DNA from: CAYNSX01 sp964400165 | Lineage (GTDB): Bacteria; Armatimonadota; Hebobacteria; CAYNSX01 | Length of the DNA: 27,235 nucleotides | Assembly: GCA_964400165.1 (NCBI GenBank) | Contig: CAYNSX010000035.1 | Location: 1 to 27,235 of the forward strand | Direction: 5' to 3' | Shown: in pieces, positions 14,337 through 21,524 of the stretch | Position numbering within the stretch: the stretch's first letter is position 1 | How the letters are laid out: each line of letters opens with the position of its first letter | Position numbers and translations under genes: made by a program | Notes under the pieces: generated by a model | The model's input: the letters and a program-made list of their open reading frames with translations, nothing else | Database searches by the model: none | Told to the model about the DNA's origin: nothing

Positions 14337-15473
14337 ATGCACACGCTGCTGACTTCGCTGGTGCTCGCTGCGGCGCTGGCGGGCGCCGTGCCGGCGCCCG
14401 CGCCCGAGGTCGCCGAGGTGGAGGCGTTCCGCATCCGGGTCGTGAACGACGCTGGCGGCGCGGTGACGGTCAGCACGGACGGCGGCGCCACCTGGCAGCC
14501 CGCCGGGACGGTCGTGGCCTGGTGCGGGAGAGTGAACCCGAACGGGTTCACCGCCTCTGTCTGGGCGGTGCCGGGGACGGTGGCGGCGACGGCGGTGAAT
14601 GCGCTGCACATCCTGACGCATGTGGATGCGGCGACCGGCCGCGGCGTCATCTTCTCGATCCTGCCGAAAGACCAGATCGGCGTCGACCCGGCGAAGTTTC
14701 CGTCGTACTTGAGCCCGGAGGCGTCGCTGTATCTCGACACGCCGGCGGGTGGGGGGATTTTCGGCGGCGGCTGGGCGCCGCTGGTGGGCAACGAGGTGTT
14801 TCTCGAATCTCCGGACGGGCCGCAGCGACTAGCGCCGGAGTATGTGCCGCAGCGCGGGGACACGCTGCTCATCCGCGTCACGCGCCCGCAGCAATACCCG
14901 AAGGCGCTGGTGTTCGAGAACCGCTTCGGCGGCGTCATTTGGCTGGAGTGGCTGGACGGGACGTGCACGCCCATCGGGACGGTCTACCGGCCGGTGTACG
15001 GCGTTGGGCGCTTCATCGGCACACAGTGGGCGGGCTTCGGGCGCATTCGCGCCAATCACCCGGGCGTGATCGACATCTCGCTCGCACCGCTCGGCGCCAT
15101 CGCCGGCATTCAAATCATTCCGGCCGCGCACGCGTTGAGCCCGGAGATGCGCAACGCGCGCCTGCGCACGCAATGGATGATTGTGGGGCCGCTCTCGCCG
15201 CTCGACCCGAGTTGGGAGGGCGTGGCGCCGCTGTTCGCGCGCTACATTCGCCCGCAGTATCGCCCGAATGACATCTACGCGGACGATTGGGAAGCGCGGC
15301 TGCTGGACCGGTTCCTGGTGGAAGTGCAGTTGGACGGCGGCGACTGGCAGCCCCCGCCGCACTTCGCACTCGACCCCGACATGACGAAGGCGCTGCCGGC
15401 GACATTCGATGCCGCGCTGGAGCATGTGACGGCGATACGGATACTGTTTCCGATTGGGCCCCTCACCCCCTAG
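14337..15473 (+). CDS. Secreted protein of unknown function
   Basis: This 378-residue protein starts with a signal peptide (about 1-21, MHTLLTSLVLAAALAGAVPA). I do not recognise a domain. The mature part looks beta-rich, with many Gly, Pro, Trp and aromatic residues: for example VRNDAGGAV-like strands near 35-60, RGVIFSILPKDQ near 101, and repeated W-Gly pairs. There are only two visible Cys in the mature chain (about 63 and 214), which could pair. The last residues (IGPLTP) and stop are encoded by the start of a genomic repeat at 15462, so the natural C-terminus may once have been different. A terminator hairpin lies at 15649. No partner gene is obvious. Confidence 0.75.
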   Translation: MHTLLTSLVLAAALAGAVPAPAPEVAEVEAFRIRVVNDAGGAVTVSTDGGATWQPAGTVVAWCGRVNPNGFTASVWAVPGTVAATAVNALHILTHVDAATGRGVIFSILPKDQIGVDPAKFPSYLSPEASLYLDTPAGGGIFGGGWAPLVGNEVFLESPDGPQRLAPEYVPQRGDTLLIRVTRPQQYPKALVFENRFGGVIWLEWLDGTCTPIGTVYRPVYGVGRFIGTQWAGFGRIRANHPGVIDISLAPLGAIAGIQIIPAAHALSPEMRNARLRTQWMIVGPLSPLDPSWEGVAPLFARYIRPQYRPNDIYADDWEARLLDRFLVEVQLDGGDWQPPPHFALDPDMTKALPATFDAALEHVTAIRILFPIGPLTP

Positions 15474-15500
15474 CCCCCTCTCCGACGAGCGGAGAGGGGG
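15462..15500. repeat. CCCCTCTCC-type hairpin overlapping a gene end
   Basis: The stem is CCCCCTCTCCG (15474-15484) with loop ACGAG and arm CGGAGAGGGGG (15490-15500), an 11-base perfect match. The C-rich lead-in at 15462-15473 encodes the last residues and TAG stop of the preceding gene. Similar lead-ins, with CTCACCCC or CTAACCCC, occur at the other copies. Confidence 0.75.
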
Positions 15501-15507
15501 AAGATGA

Positions 15508-15769
15508 AAGCGAGGAAGCGAGGAAACAAGGAAACGAGGGTCTTTGTGGTACCGCAGGCCGCCAGGCCTGTTCTCTGTGTTCCGGCCAAGAAATGGCCGG
15601 ACTCACCGGGAACGCCCGCTGAAGCGGGCTCGTAATACGAGAGTCTTCGCGCCCCATTTATGGGGCGCTTTTTTGTTAGCCCGGCCATTACATGGCCGGG
15701 AATCGATTCGGTAGCCCCGGAATTCCCATTCCGGGGTGATCGCACGGGCGGCATTGGGAAATGCCGCCC
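15508..15769. repeat. Composite array of short perfect hairpins
   Basis: After an A/G-rich lead (GAGGAAGCGAGGAAACAAGG, 15513 area) come eight hairpins with little space between them. They are CAGGCC-loop GCCA (15555-15570), CCGGCCA-AGAAA (15582-15600), GCCCGCT-GA (15614-15629), CTCGTA-A (15629-15641), GCGCCCCA-TTTA (15649-15668), CCCGGCCA-TTACA (15680-15700), CCCCGGAAT-TCCC (15715-15736) and GGGCGGCATT-GGGA (15746-15769). Stems are 6-10 perfect pairs and loops are 1-5 bases. No coding sequence is supported here. A shorter inverted copy lies at 25328-25418. Confidence 0.85.
15649..15674 (+). terminator. Intrinsic terminator
   Basis: An eight-base perfect stem GCGCCCCA/TGGGGCGC with a TTTA loop is followed directly by six T residues (15669-15674). 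It would stop plus-strand transcripts from the secreted protein gene at 14337. It is one module of the hairpin array, and its inverted copy at 25353-25377 is placed to stop the ABC transporter mRNA. Confidence 0.8.
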
Positions 15770-15791
15770 CACCGGACGAAGAGAAGAATAG

Positions 15792-15856
15792 ACCCTCTCC
15801 CCCGTCCCCTCTCCCAAGTACTTGGGAGAGGGGTGCCCGAAGGGCGGGGAGAGGGT
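15792..15856. repeat. Nested palindrome, four-way-junction type repeat
   Basis: An outer stem ACCCTCTCCCC (15792-15802) pairs with GGGGAGAGGGT (15846-15856). Inside it is a perfect 28-base palindrome at 15806-15833 with arms CCCCTCTCCCAAGT. The two arms share the CCCTCTCCC core of the repeat family at 872, 14197, 15462 and 22835. The element ends 44 bases before the start of the ComEC-type gene and may lie in its leader. Confidence 0.8.
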
Positions 15857-15900
15857 TCTTTGCGCAGGATATGCCGGGCGCAAGCGAGAATCTGCGCAGC

Positions 15901-16812
15901 ATGCAATGGTTCGTTGCGGCGCGGGACTGGCTGGGGCGGCACCGGGAGCGTCTGACGGTCGCCGGGCTGCTCGTCGCCGCGGCGCTGGCGTGGGGGGCGG
16001 CGTGGCAGGGCGCGCACCCGTGGCTGACGGTGACCTTCTTCGATGTCGGGCAGGGCGACGCCATCCTGATTCAGGGGCCGGAGCGCACGGTGCTGGTCGA
16101 CGCCGGCGGCGTGCGGGGGGCGGTGCCGGAGCGCAGCGATGTCGGGCGCGAGGTAGTGCTGCCGGCGCTGCTGCTGTCGGGCGTGCAGCGGCTCGACGCG
16201 CTCATCGTGTCGCACGCGCACGACGACCACGCCGCCGGCGCTCGGGCGGTGGTGGAGCAACTGCCCGTCGGCTTGTTTCTGGAACCGGAACTGCCCTCCT
16301 TCGCGCTGGGCTATCAGCGGCTGCTCATCGCCGCGCAGCGGCGCGGGGTGCGGCGAACGGCGGCGCGGGCGGGGCAGACGATGCAGCTGGGCGGCGGGGC
16401 GATGCTCTATGTGGTGCACCCGCCGATGCCCCGGGTAGGCGGCACGCAATCCGACCTGAACAACAATTCGGTGTGCGTGAAGGTGCAGTTCGGCGGGGTG
16501 TCGTTTCTGCTGCTGGGTGACATGGAAGGCGAGGGCGAGGCGGCGCTGTTGCAGGCGCACCACGATCTGCGCAGCACGGTGCTGAAGGTGCCGCATCACG
16601 GCGGGGCGGCGTCGACGACGCCAGCCCTGCTGGAGGCGGTACAGCCGCGGCTGGCGGTCATTTCCGTGGGCGAGAACACCTTCGGGCATCCGAGCGGCGC
16701 GGTGCTGAAGCGCCTGCAAGAGCGGCGCATTCGCGTTCTGCGGACGGATGTCTCGGGCGCGGTGACGGTACGGACGGACGGGCGCCGGCTGTGGGTGGAC
16801 ACCTTCCGGTAG
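15901..16812 (+). CDS. Stand-alone ComEC/Rec2-type metallo-beta-lactamase-fold protein
   Basis: This 303-residue protein has one N-terminal membrane segment or uncleaved signal (about 20-36) and then a metallo-beta-lactamase-fold domain like the C-terminal part of ComEC. Motifs are FFDVGQGDAILIQ (46-58), the metal site SHAHDDH (104-110), DLNNNSVCVKV (185-195), LLGDMEGEGE (205-213, Asp207) and LKVPHHGG (228-235). Such stand-alone proteins are exported or membrane-bound hydrolases, perhaps nucleases; the ComEC channel part is absent. The ATG at 15901 is preferred since it begins just before the membrane segment; an ATG at 15871 is possible. The tricorn-like protease gene follows 99 bases later on the same strand. 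Confidence 0.88.
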   Translation: MQWFVAARDWLGRHRERLTVAGLLVAAALAWGAAWQGAHPWLTVTFFDVGQGDAILIQGPERTVLVDAGGVRGAVPERSDVGREVVLPALLLSGVQRLDALIVSHAHDDHAAGARAVVEQLPVGLFLEPELPSFALGYQRLLIAAQRRGVRRTAARAGQTMQLGGGAMLYVVHPPMPRVGGTQSDLNNNSVCVKVQFGGVSFLLLGDMEGEGEAALLQAHHDLRSTVLKVPHHGGAASTTPALLEAVQPRLAVISVGENTFGHPSGAVLKRLQERRIRVLRTDVSGAVTVRTDGRRLWVDTFR

Positions 16813-16911
16813 CAGGAGGGACACGGCACGGGGCGAAGGGGGACAGTGCCCGCAGCACGAGCGGGCCGATGTGAATCCAAGAGACAGAGGATGTTGGCTG
16901 GGAGGGCCCCT

Positions 16912-19900
16912 ATGCGTCGTATTCTGCTGGTGGTTTCGCTTGTTTCCCTGACGGTGGCGATGTCGGTGCACGCCGTGGCGGCGCCGAGTGCGGTCAAGCG
17001 CGCGCGTTACCCGGCGCCGTCGCCCGACGGGAAAACGCTGGTGTTTTCGTATATGGGCGATCTATGGATCGCCGATGCCGCCGGCGGCGCGGCGCGGCGG
17101 CTGACGATTCATCCGTCAACCGACACGACGCCCCTGTTCTCGCCCGACGGCAAGACGATTGCGTTCGCGTCGAACCGCAACGGGTCCTACAATGTGTACC
17201 TGATGCCGGTCGAGGGGGGCGCGCCGCAGCGCCTGACTTTCGGCAGCAGCGCCGAATATCCGGATTCGTTTTCGCCTGACGGCAAGTGGCTGCTCATCCG
17301 CACCGGCGGCTACGGCGCGCAGCAGGACATCTGGAAGGTGCCGCTCGCGGGCGGCACGCCGATTCGGCTGACTTGGGACAACCTCGAATCGAAGTACTTC
17401 GCCGCGCTCTCGCCCGATGGGAAACGGATGGCCTTCTGTTTGAACGGGAGCACGGGCGGCTGGCGGCGGCGGGGATTCCTCTCGTCCTACAATGCCGACA
17501 TTTGGGTGAGCGACTTCACGATGCCGCTCGGCGACCCGAAGCGGCTGACCTCGTTCGACGGTGAGGACTACTGGCCGATGTGGTCGACCGACGGGCGCTC
17601 GCTGTACTTCGTGTCCGACCGGACCGACACGCCGAACATCTGGAAGATGGGCGCGGATGGGTCGGGGGCAGCGGCGGTGACGACCTTCACCAGCGACGGC
17701 ATCCGCTACCCGCAGATGACGCGGGATGGCCGCGCAATCTTCTTCGAGTACGACTCGGAGATTTGGCGGCTCGATGTGACGAGCGGCAAGTCGCAGATGG
17801 TGGCGCTGTCGGCGCCGAGCGACGACCCGCAGACCTGGGTGAGCGAGCGCACCATCGCCAACACCATCGGCGAGTACGCGGTCTCGCCCGACGGCAAACT
17901 GCTCGCCTACACGACGCGCGGGGCGCTGTTCGTCGCCTCGGCGGCGGACGGCGGCCTGGGACGGTTGCTGGCCGGCCCGCCCTGGCGCAACGGGTCGATG
18001 ACCTGGGCGCCGGACAACCGGCGGCTGGCGTTCGTCTCCGACCGCGGCGGCTCGCGGCAGATCTACATCACCGACCTCGAAGGCAAGACGACGCCCCTGA
18101 CCAGTAATGGGAGCGACGCCACCGCGCCGCTGTGGTCGCCCGACGGGAAGTGGATCGTGTACTACGACGGGACGCATCGCATCGCCGCGATGTCGCCGGA
18201 CGGCGGGCAATCGAAGACCGTTGCCGAGGGCTACTTCGAGGGACCGCCCGATGGGACGCAGCCGCAGTTCTCCTGGTCGAAGGACAGCAAGTGGCTGGCC
18301 ATCACGCGGCCCGGCACGATGTTCGAGGGGAATGTCTGGGTGGTCAATCTCGACACCGGCCAGACCGAGCGCCTCACGGAACTGGCGAAGGACAGCAGCC
18401 GCCCGCAGTGGTCGGCGGACGGCAAGCGCGTGTATTTCACGAACTCCACCTACGGCAACAGCGACATCTATTCGGTGACGCTGCAGTACTCGAAGGCGGA
18501 GTTTGAGGAGGACGCCCTGGACAAGATTCTGAAGGGCGAGTCGGCGCCGGGCGGCGGCCCGATGGGGCGGCGGCCGGGCGCCGAAGGTGCGCCCGCGGCG
18601 GCGCCGGGCGGCGCGGCGCCGAGTGAGCCGAAGAAGGACGAGCCGGTCACCATCAACTTCGACCGCATTTACGACCGCCTGACGCGGCACACGACCTTCG
18701 ACGCCGGCGCCGGCAATGTTGTGCTGACGGCGGACGGCAAGGAGTTCATCTTCACCAGCACCCTCAACCAGGGACAGCAAATCTGGAAGGTGCCGGTGGA
18801 CGGCGGACGGCTCGAACAACTGACCAGCGACACCGCCGGCAAGGGCGGGCTGACGCTGTCGGCCGACGGGAAGCGGCTCTACTACCTGTCGGGTGGCGCG
18901 CTGCGCTGGATGTCGCCCGACGGCCGGTCGCAGGGCGCGGTCTCCGTCTCCTCGCGGCTGACCATCGACCGGATGGAAGAGAACCGCCAGGTGTTCCAGG
19001 AGGCGTGGTGGGTGATGGATCGCATCTTCTACGACCCCGACCACCACGGCGTCGACTGGAATGCCATCCGAAGCAAGTACGAGGCGCTGCTGCCGTATGT
19101 GCCGCTGAAGGAAGACTTCTACGACATGCTCGTTGAGATGGTCTTTGAGCTGAACGCCTCGCACCTGGGCGTCACCGCGCCCCAGGAGGGCGGCGGCGGG
19201 CCGGGCGGCCCGCCGGGCGGCGGCTTCGGTGGCGGGGGCGGCGGCGTCGGTTATCTGGGCGTCGAGTGGGACTGGGTGACGCTTGACCAGTTCGGCGTCT
19301 TCAAGGTCGCCAAGGTCTATCCGGGCTCGCCGGCCGCGAACCCCGAAACGCAGATCAAGGTGGGCGAGTATCTGATCGCGGTCAACGGCCGCGAACTGAA
19401 CACCGCAACGATCCTCGACGATGTGATGTCGCGGACGACCGGGCGCAAGACGGTGCTGCTCGTCAATGTTAAGCCGAGCCGCGAAGGCGCCCGCGAGGTG
19501 GCGTTGCAGCCGATCAGCGGCGGGGCGATGTCGAACCTGTCGTATGAGGCGTGGGTGGAGTGGCAGCGCGACCTCGCCGCCAAGCAGTCGAACGGCCGCG
19601 TCGGGTATGTGCACATTCGCGGGATGTCGCAGGGGCCGCTCGACCGCTTCTACAAGGAAGTGACGACGAAGGCCGGCGCCGTGGACGCGGTGGTAGTCGA
19701 TGTCCGCTACAACGGCGGCGGGCGCACCGCGCACGACATCCTGCGGGTGATCGAGACGAAGCCGTTCTCGTATATGCACCCGCGCGGCGCCCCCACGATG
19801 ATTTCCGAGGACTTCCTGCTCAATCAGAGCATGGAGAAGCCGACGGCGTGCCTGATCAACGGCCGCTCGGCGAGCAACTCGGAAATGTTTGCCGAGGGCT

Positions 19901-20220
19901 ACAAGTCGAAGGGCCTGGGGCCGGTCGTCGGGATGCCGACGATGGGCGCGGTCATCGCCACCGGCGGGTTCCAGTTCCTCGACGGCGGCAGCATCCGCAC
20001 GCCGGGCTGGGGCGTCTACGCGCCGGACGGCGAGAACATGGAAATCAACGCCCGGCAGCCGGACTACCGGGTGCTGTATGACCCGGTCGCCATCCGCAAC
20101 GGCCGCGACCCGCAATTGGAGAAGGCCGTCGATTTGCTGATGGCGACGCTGGCGCAGATGAAGGGCCCGCACGGCCCGGCGTTGCCCGCGCCCGCCAAGG
20201 CCTTCGCCAAGCAGCAGTAA
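16912..20220 (+). CDS. Exported tricorn-like S41 protease with PDZ domain
   Basis: This 1,102-residue protease has a signal peptide (1-24), then WD40/TolB-like propeller repeats (about 30-540 and 578-690) with recurring SPDGK and SADGK turns. A Gly/Pro/Ala-rich linker lies at 543-577. The tricorn core domain C1 (about 695-757) has the catalytic His751 in ELNASHLG. A second Gly-rich linker (760-779) leads to a PDZ domain (about 780-868, opening GYLGVEWD). The S41 core (about 895-1080) has YNGGGRTAHDI and NGRSASNSE, with Ser988 the likely nucleophile. Tricorn proteases degrade peptides; this one is exported and so acts outside the cytoplasm. The ATG at 16912 follows a GGGAGGG ribosome site. The upstream 99 bases show no promoter. 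Confidence 0.92.
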   Translation: MRRILLVVSLVSLTVAMSVHAVAAPSAVKRARYPAPSPDGKTLVFSYMGDLWIADAAGGAARRLTIHPSTDTTPLFSPDGKTIAFASNRNGSYNVYLMPVEGGAPQRLTFGSSAEYPDSFSPDGKWLLIRTGGYGAQQDIWKVPLAGGTPIRLTWDNLESKYFAALSPDGKRMAFCLNGSTGGWRRRGFLSSYNADIWVSDFTMPLGDPKRLTSFDGEDYWPMWSTDGRSLYFVSDRTDTPNIWKMGADGSGAAAVTTFTSDGIRYPQMTRDGRAIFFEYDSEIWRLDVTSGKSQMVALSAPSDDPQTWVSERTIANTIGEYAVSPDGKLLAYTTRGALFVASAADGGLGRLLAGPPWRNGSMTWAPDNRRLAFVSDRGGSRQIYITDLEGKTTPLTSNGSDATAPLWSPDGKWIVYYDGTHRIAAMSPDGGQSKTVAEGYFEGPPDGTQPQFSWSKDSKWLAITRPGTMFEGNVWVVNLDTGQTERLTELAKDSSRPQWSADGKRVYFTNSTYGNSDIYSVTLQYSKAEFEEDALDKILKGESAPGGGPMGRRPGAEGAPAAAPGGAAPSEPKKDEPVTINFDRIYDRLTRHTTFDAGAGNVVLTADGKEFIFTSTLNQGQQIWKVPVDGGRLEQLTSDTAGKGGLTLSADGKRLYYLSGGALRWMSPDGRSQGAVSVSSRLTIDRMEENRQVFQEAWWVMDRIFYDPDHHGVDWNAIRSKYEALLPYVPLKEDFYDMLVEMVFELNASHLGVTAPQEGGGGPGGPPGGGFGGGGGGVGYLGVEWDWVTLDQFGVFKVAKVYPGSPAANPETQIKVGEYLIAVNGRELNTATILDDVMSRTTGRKTVLLVNVKPSREGAREVALQPISGGAMSNLSYEAWVEWQRDLAAKQSNGRVGYVHIRGMSQGPLDRFYKEVTTKAGAVDAVVVDVRYNGGGRTAHDILRVIETKPFSYMHPRGAPTMISEDFLLNQSMEKPTACLINGRSASNSEMFAEGYKSKGLGPVVGMPTMGAVIATGGFQFLDGGSIRTPGWGVYAPDGENMEINARQPDYRVLYDPVAIRNGRDPQLEKAVDLLMATLAQMKGPHGPALPAPAKAFAKQQ

Positions 20221-20248
20221 CCACACCGACACCGACAGCGGAGACAAT

Positions 20249-20274
20249 GGGGCCGTCCCGCGAGGGGCGGCCCC
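20249..20274 (+). terminator. GNRA-loop hairpin after the protease gene
   Basis: An 11-base stem GGGGCCGTCCC/GGGGCGGCCCC, with one G-U pair, closes on a GCGA tetraloop 28 bases after the protease stop. No T-run follows, so it may protect the 3' end or stop transcription with Rho help rather than act as a classic terminator. Confidence 0.5.
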
Positions 20275-20283
20275 GAACAATTG

Positions 20284-20367
20284 GTGTCAGGTGTGAAGTG
20301 TCAGGTGTCAGGTGAACAATGACGGGTCAAGTATTTCATTTGACACCTTTCACTTGACACCTGACAC
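20284..20367. repeat. GTGTCAGGTGTCA-type inverted repeat
   Basis: Left arm 20284-20313 and right arm 20340-20367 are imperfect inverted copies built from GTGTCAGGTGT and GTGTCAGGTGTCAAGTG units, with a short A/T-richer middle. Within the left arm the GTGTCAGGTG unit is also directly repeated. The right arm runs into the gene on the minus strand and encodes its last residues (SVSGVK) and stop at 20350. It lies between convergent genes, so it may also act as a bidirectional stop. Confidence 0.75.
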
Positions 20368-21522
20368 GCTGCTTGTGTAGGCCGCGTTCAGCGCCTGCGT
20401 CAGGTCGTCCACCAAGTCCTCTGGGTCTTCGATGCCGACGGAGAGGCGGAGCAGGTTGTCGGTGATGCCGATGCGGTCGCGGTGCGCCTTCGGGATCGCG
20501 CCGTGGGTCATCGTGACCGGATGGCAGACGAGACTTTCGACGCCGCCGAGCGACTCACCGAGGGCGAAGAGGCGCACGGCGGCGGCGACGCGCTTGGTGG
20601 CCTCGAAGTCGCCGCGCACGACGATGGACACCATCCCGCCAAAGCCGGACATCTGGCGGCGGGCGATGTCATGGCCGGGGTGTTCGGGTAGGCCGGGGTA
20701 ATAGACCTTCTCGACCGCCGGGTGTTTGCGCAGCGCCTCGACGATGCGAAGCGCGCCGCGCTGGTGCGCTTCCATGCGGACGGCGAGTGTCTTCACCGAG
20801 CGCAGCGTCAGCCAGCAATCGAAGGGGCCGGGGACGGCGCCCATCGCGTTCTGCAGGAACTTCAGGCGTTCATACACCTCGGTGTTCGAGGTCAGAACCG
20901 CGCCGCCGACCAGGTCGCTGTGCCCGGCGAGGTACTTGGTGGTGCTGTGCATCACCAGGTCGGCGCCGAGCGTCAGCGGCCGCTGGAAGTAGGGGCTGCT
21001 AAAGGTGTTGTCCACGCAGCAGAGCGCGCCGCGGGAGCGCGCCAAGGCCGCGACGGCGGCGATGTCGGTAATCTTGAGCAGCGGGTTGGTGGGCGTCTCC
21101 AGCCACACCAGTTTGGTCTCCGGGCGCCAGGCGGCGCGGACGGCGGCGAGTTCGCTGGTGTTGACGAAGTCGCACGCCAGCCCCCACGAGCGCTGCAACA
21201 CCTGCGTCAGCACACGGTGCGTCCCGCCGTAGAGGTCGTCGGAGGCGAGGACATGGTCGCTGGCCGTGAGCAGGTGCAGGACGGTGGTGGTCGCCGCCAT
21301 GCCGGAGGAGAAGCACAGGCCGAACTGGCCCTCTTCGAGCGCGGCGAGGTTGGCCTCGAGGCGGTCGCGGGTGGGGTTCTTGGTGCGGGCGTAGTCGTAG
21401 CCCTTGTTTTGGCCGATGCCCTGCTGCGCGTAAGTCGAAGTCTGATAGATGGGCGGGACGACGGCGCCGGTCTCGGGGTCCGGCTCCTGGCCGGAGTGGA
21501 TGGCCTTGGTAGCGAAGCGCAT
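20350..21522 (-). CDS. Cystathionine gamma-synthase/gamma-lyase family PLP enzyme
   Basis: This 390-residue enzyme belongs to the Cys/Met metabolism PLP family. Motifs are VVPPIYQTSTY (21-31), YARTKNPTRDRLE (44-56), FSSGMAA (71-77), ETPTNPLLKI (142-151), VDNTF (170-174) and the PLP lysine Lys196 in MHSTTKYLAGHSD. The late SLGGVESLVCHP signature is also kept. Next to a cystathionine beta-synthase-like gene it probably acts as cystathionine gamma-lyase (cysteine from cystathionine), but gamma-synthase activity on O-acyl-homoserine cannot be excluded. The ATG at 21522 lies two bases after the upstream stop. The C-terminal residues after the AAYTS helix come from a repeat at 20284-20367. Confidence 0.93.
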   Translation of the reverse strand: MRFATKAIHSGQEPDPETGAVVPPIYQTSTYAQQGIGQNKGYDYARTKNPTRDRLEANLAALEEGQFGLCFSSGMAATTTVLHLLTASDHVLASDDLYGGTHRVLTQVLQRSWGLACDFVNTSELAAVRAAWRPETKLVWLETPTNPLLKITDIAAVAALARSRGALCCVDNTFSSPYFQRPLTLGADLVMHSTTKYLAGHSDLVGGAVLTSNTEVYERLKFLQNAMGAVPGPFDCWLTLRSVKTLAVRMEAHQRGALRIVEALRKHPAVEKVYYPGLPEHPGHDIARRQMSGFGGMVSIVVRGDFEATKRVAAAVRLFALGESLGGVESLVCHPVTMTHGAIPKAHRDRIGITDNLLRLSVGIEDPEDLVDDLTQALNAAYTSSVSGVK

Positions 21523-21524
21523 CG

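Noticed and set aside
13367..14974. Long minus-strand open frame spanning the phosphoesterase start and the orphan gene
   Set aside because: Composition is Ser/Arg/Pro-rich, it crosses two promoters and a repeat, and both real genes explain the region.
15555..15769. CRISPR array
   Set aside because: The hairpins differ in sequence, there is no constant direct repeat with equal spacers, and no cas genes are present.
17116..20280. Long minus-strand open frame opposite the tricorn-like protease
   Set aside because: It is rich in Arg, His, Pro and Ala, has no recognisable domain and mirrors a well-supported gene. High GC keeps stop codons rare in this frame.
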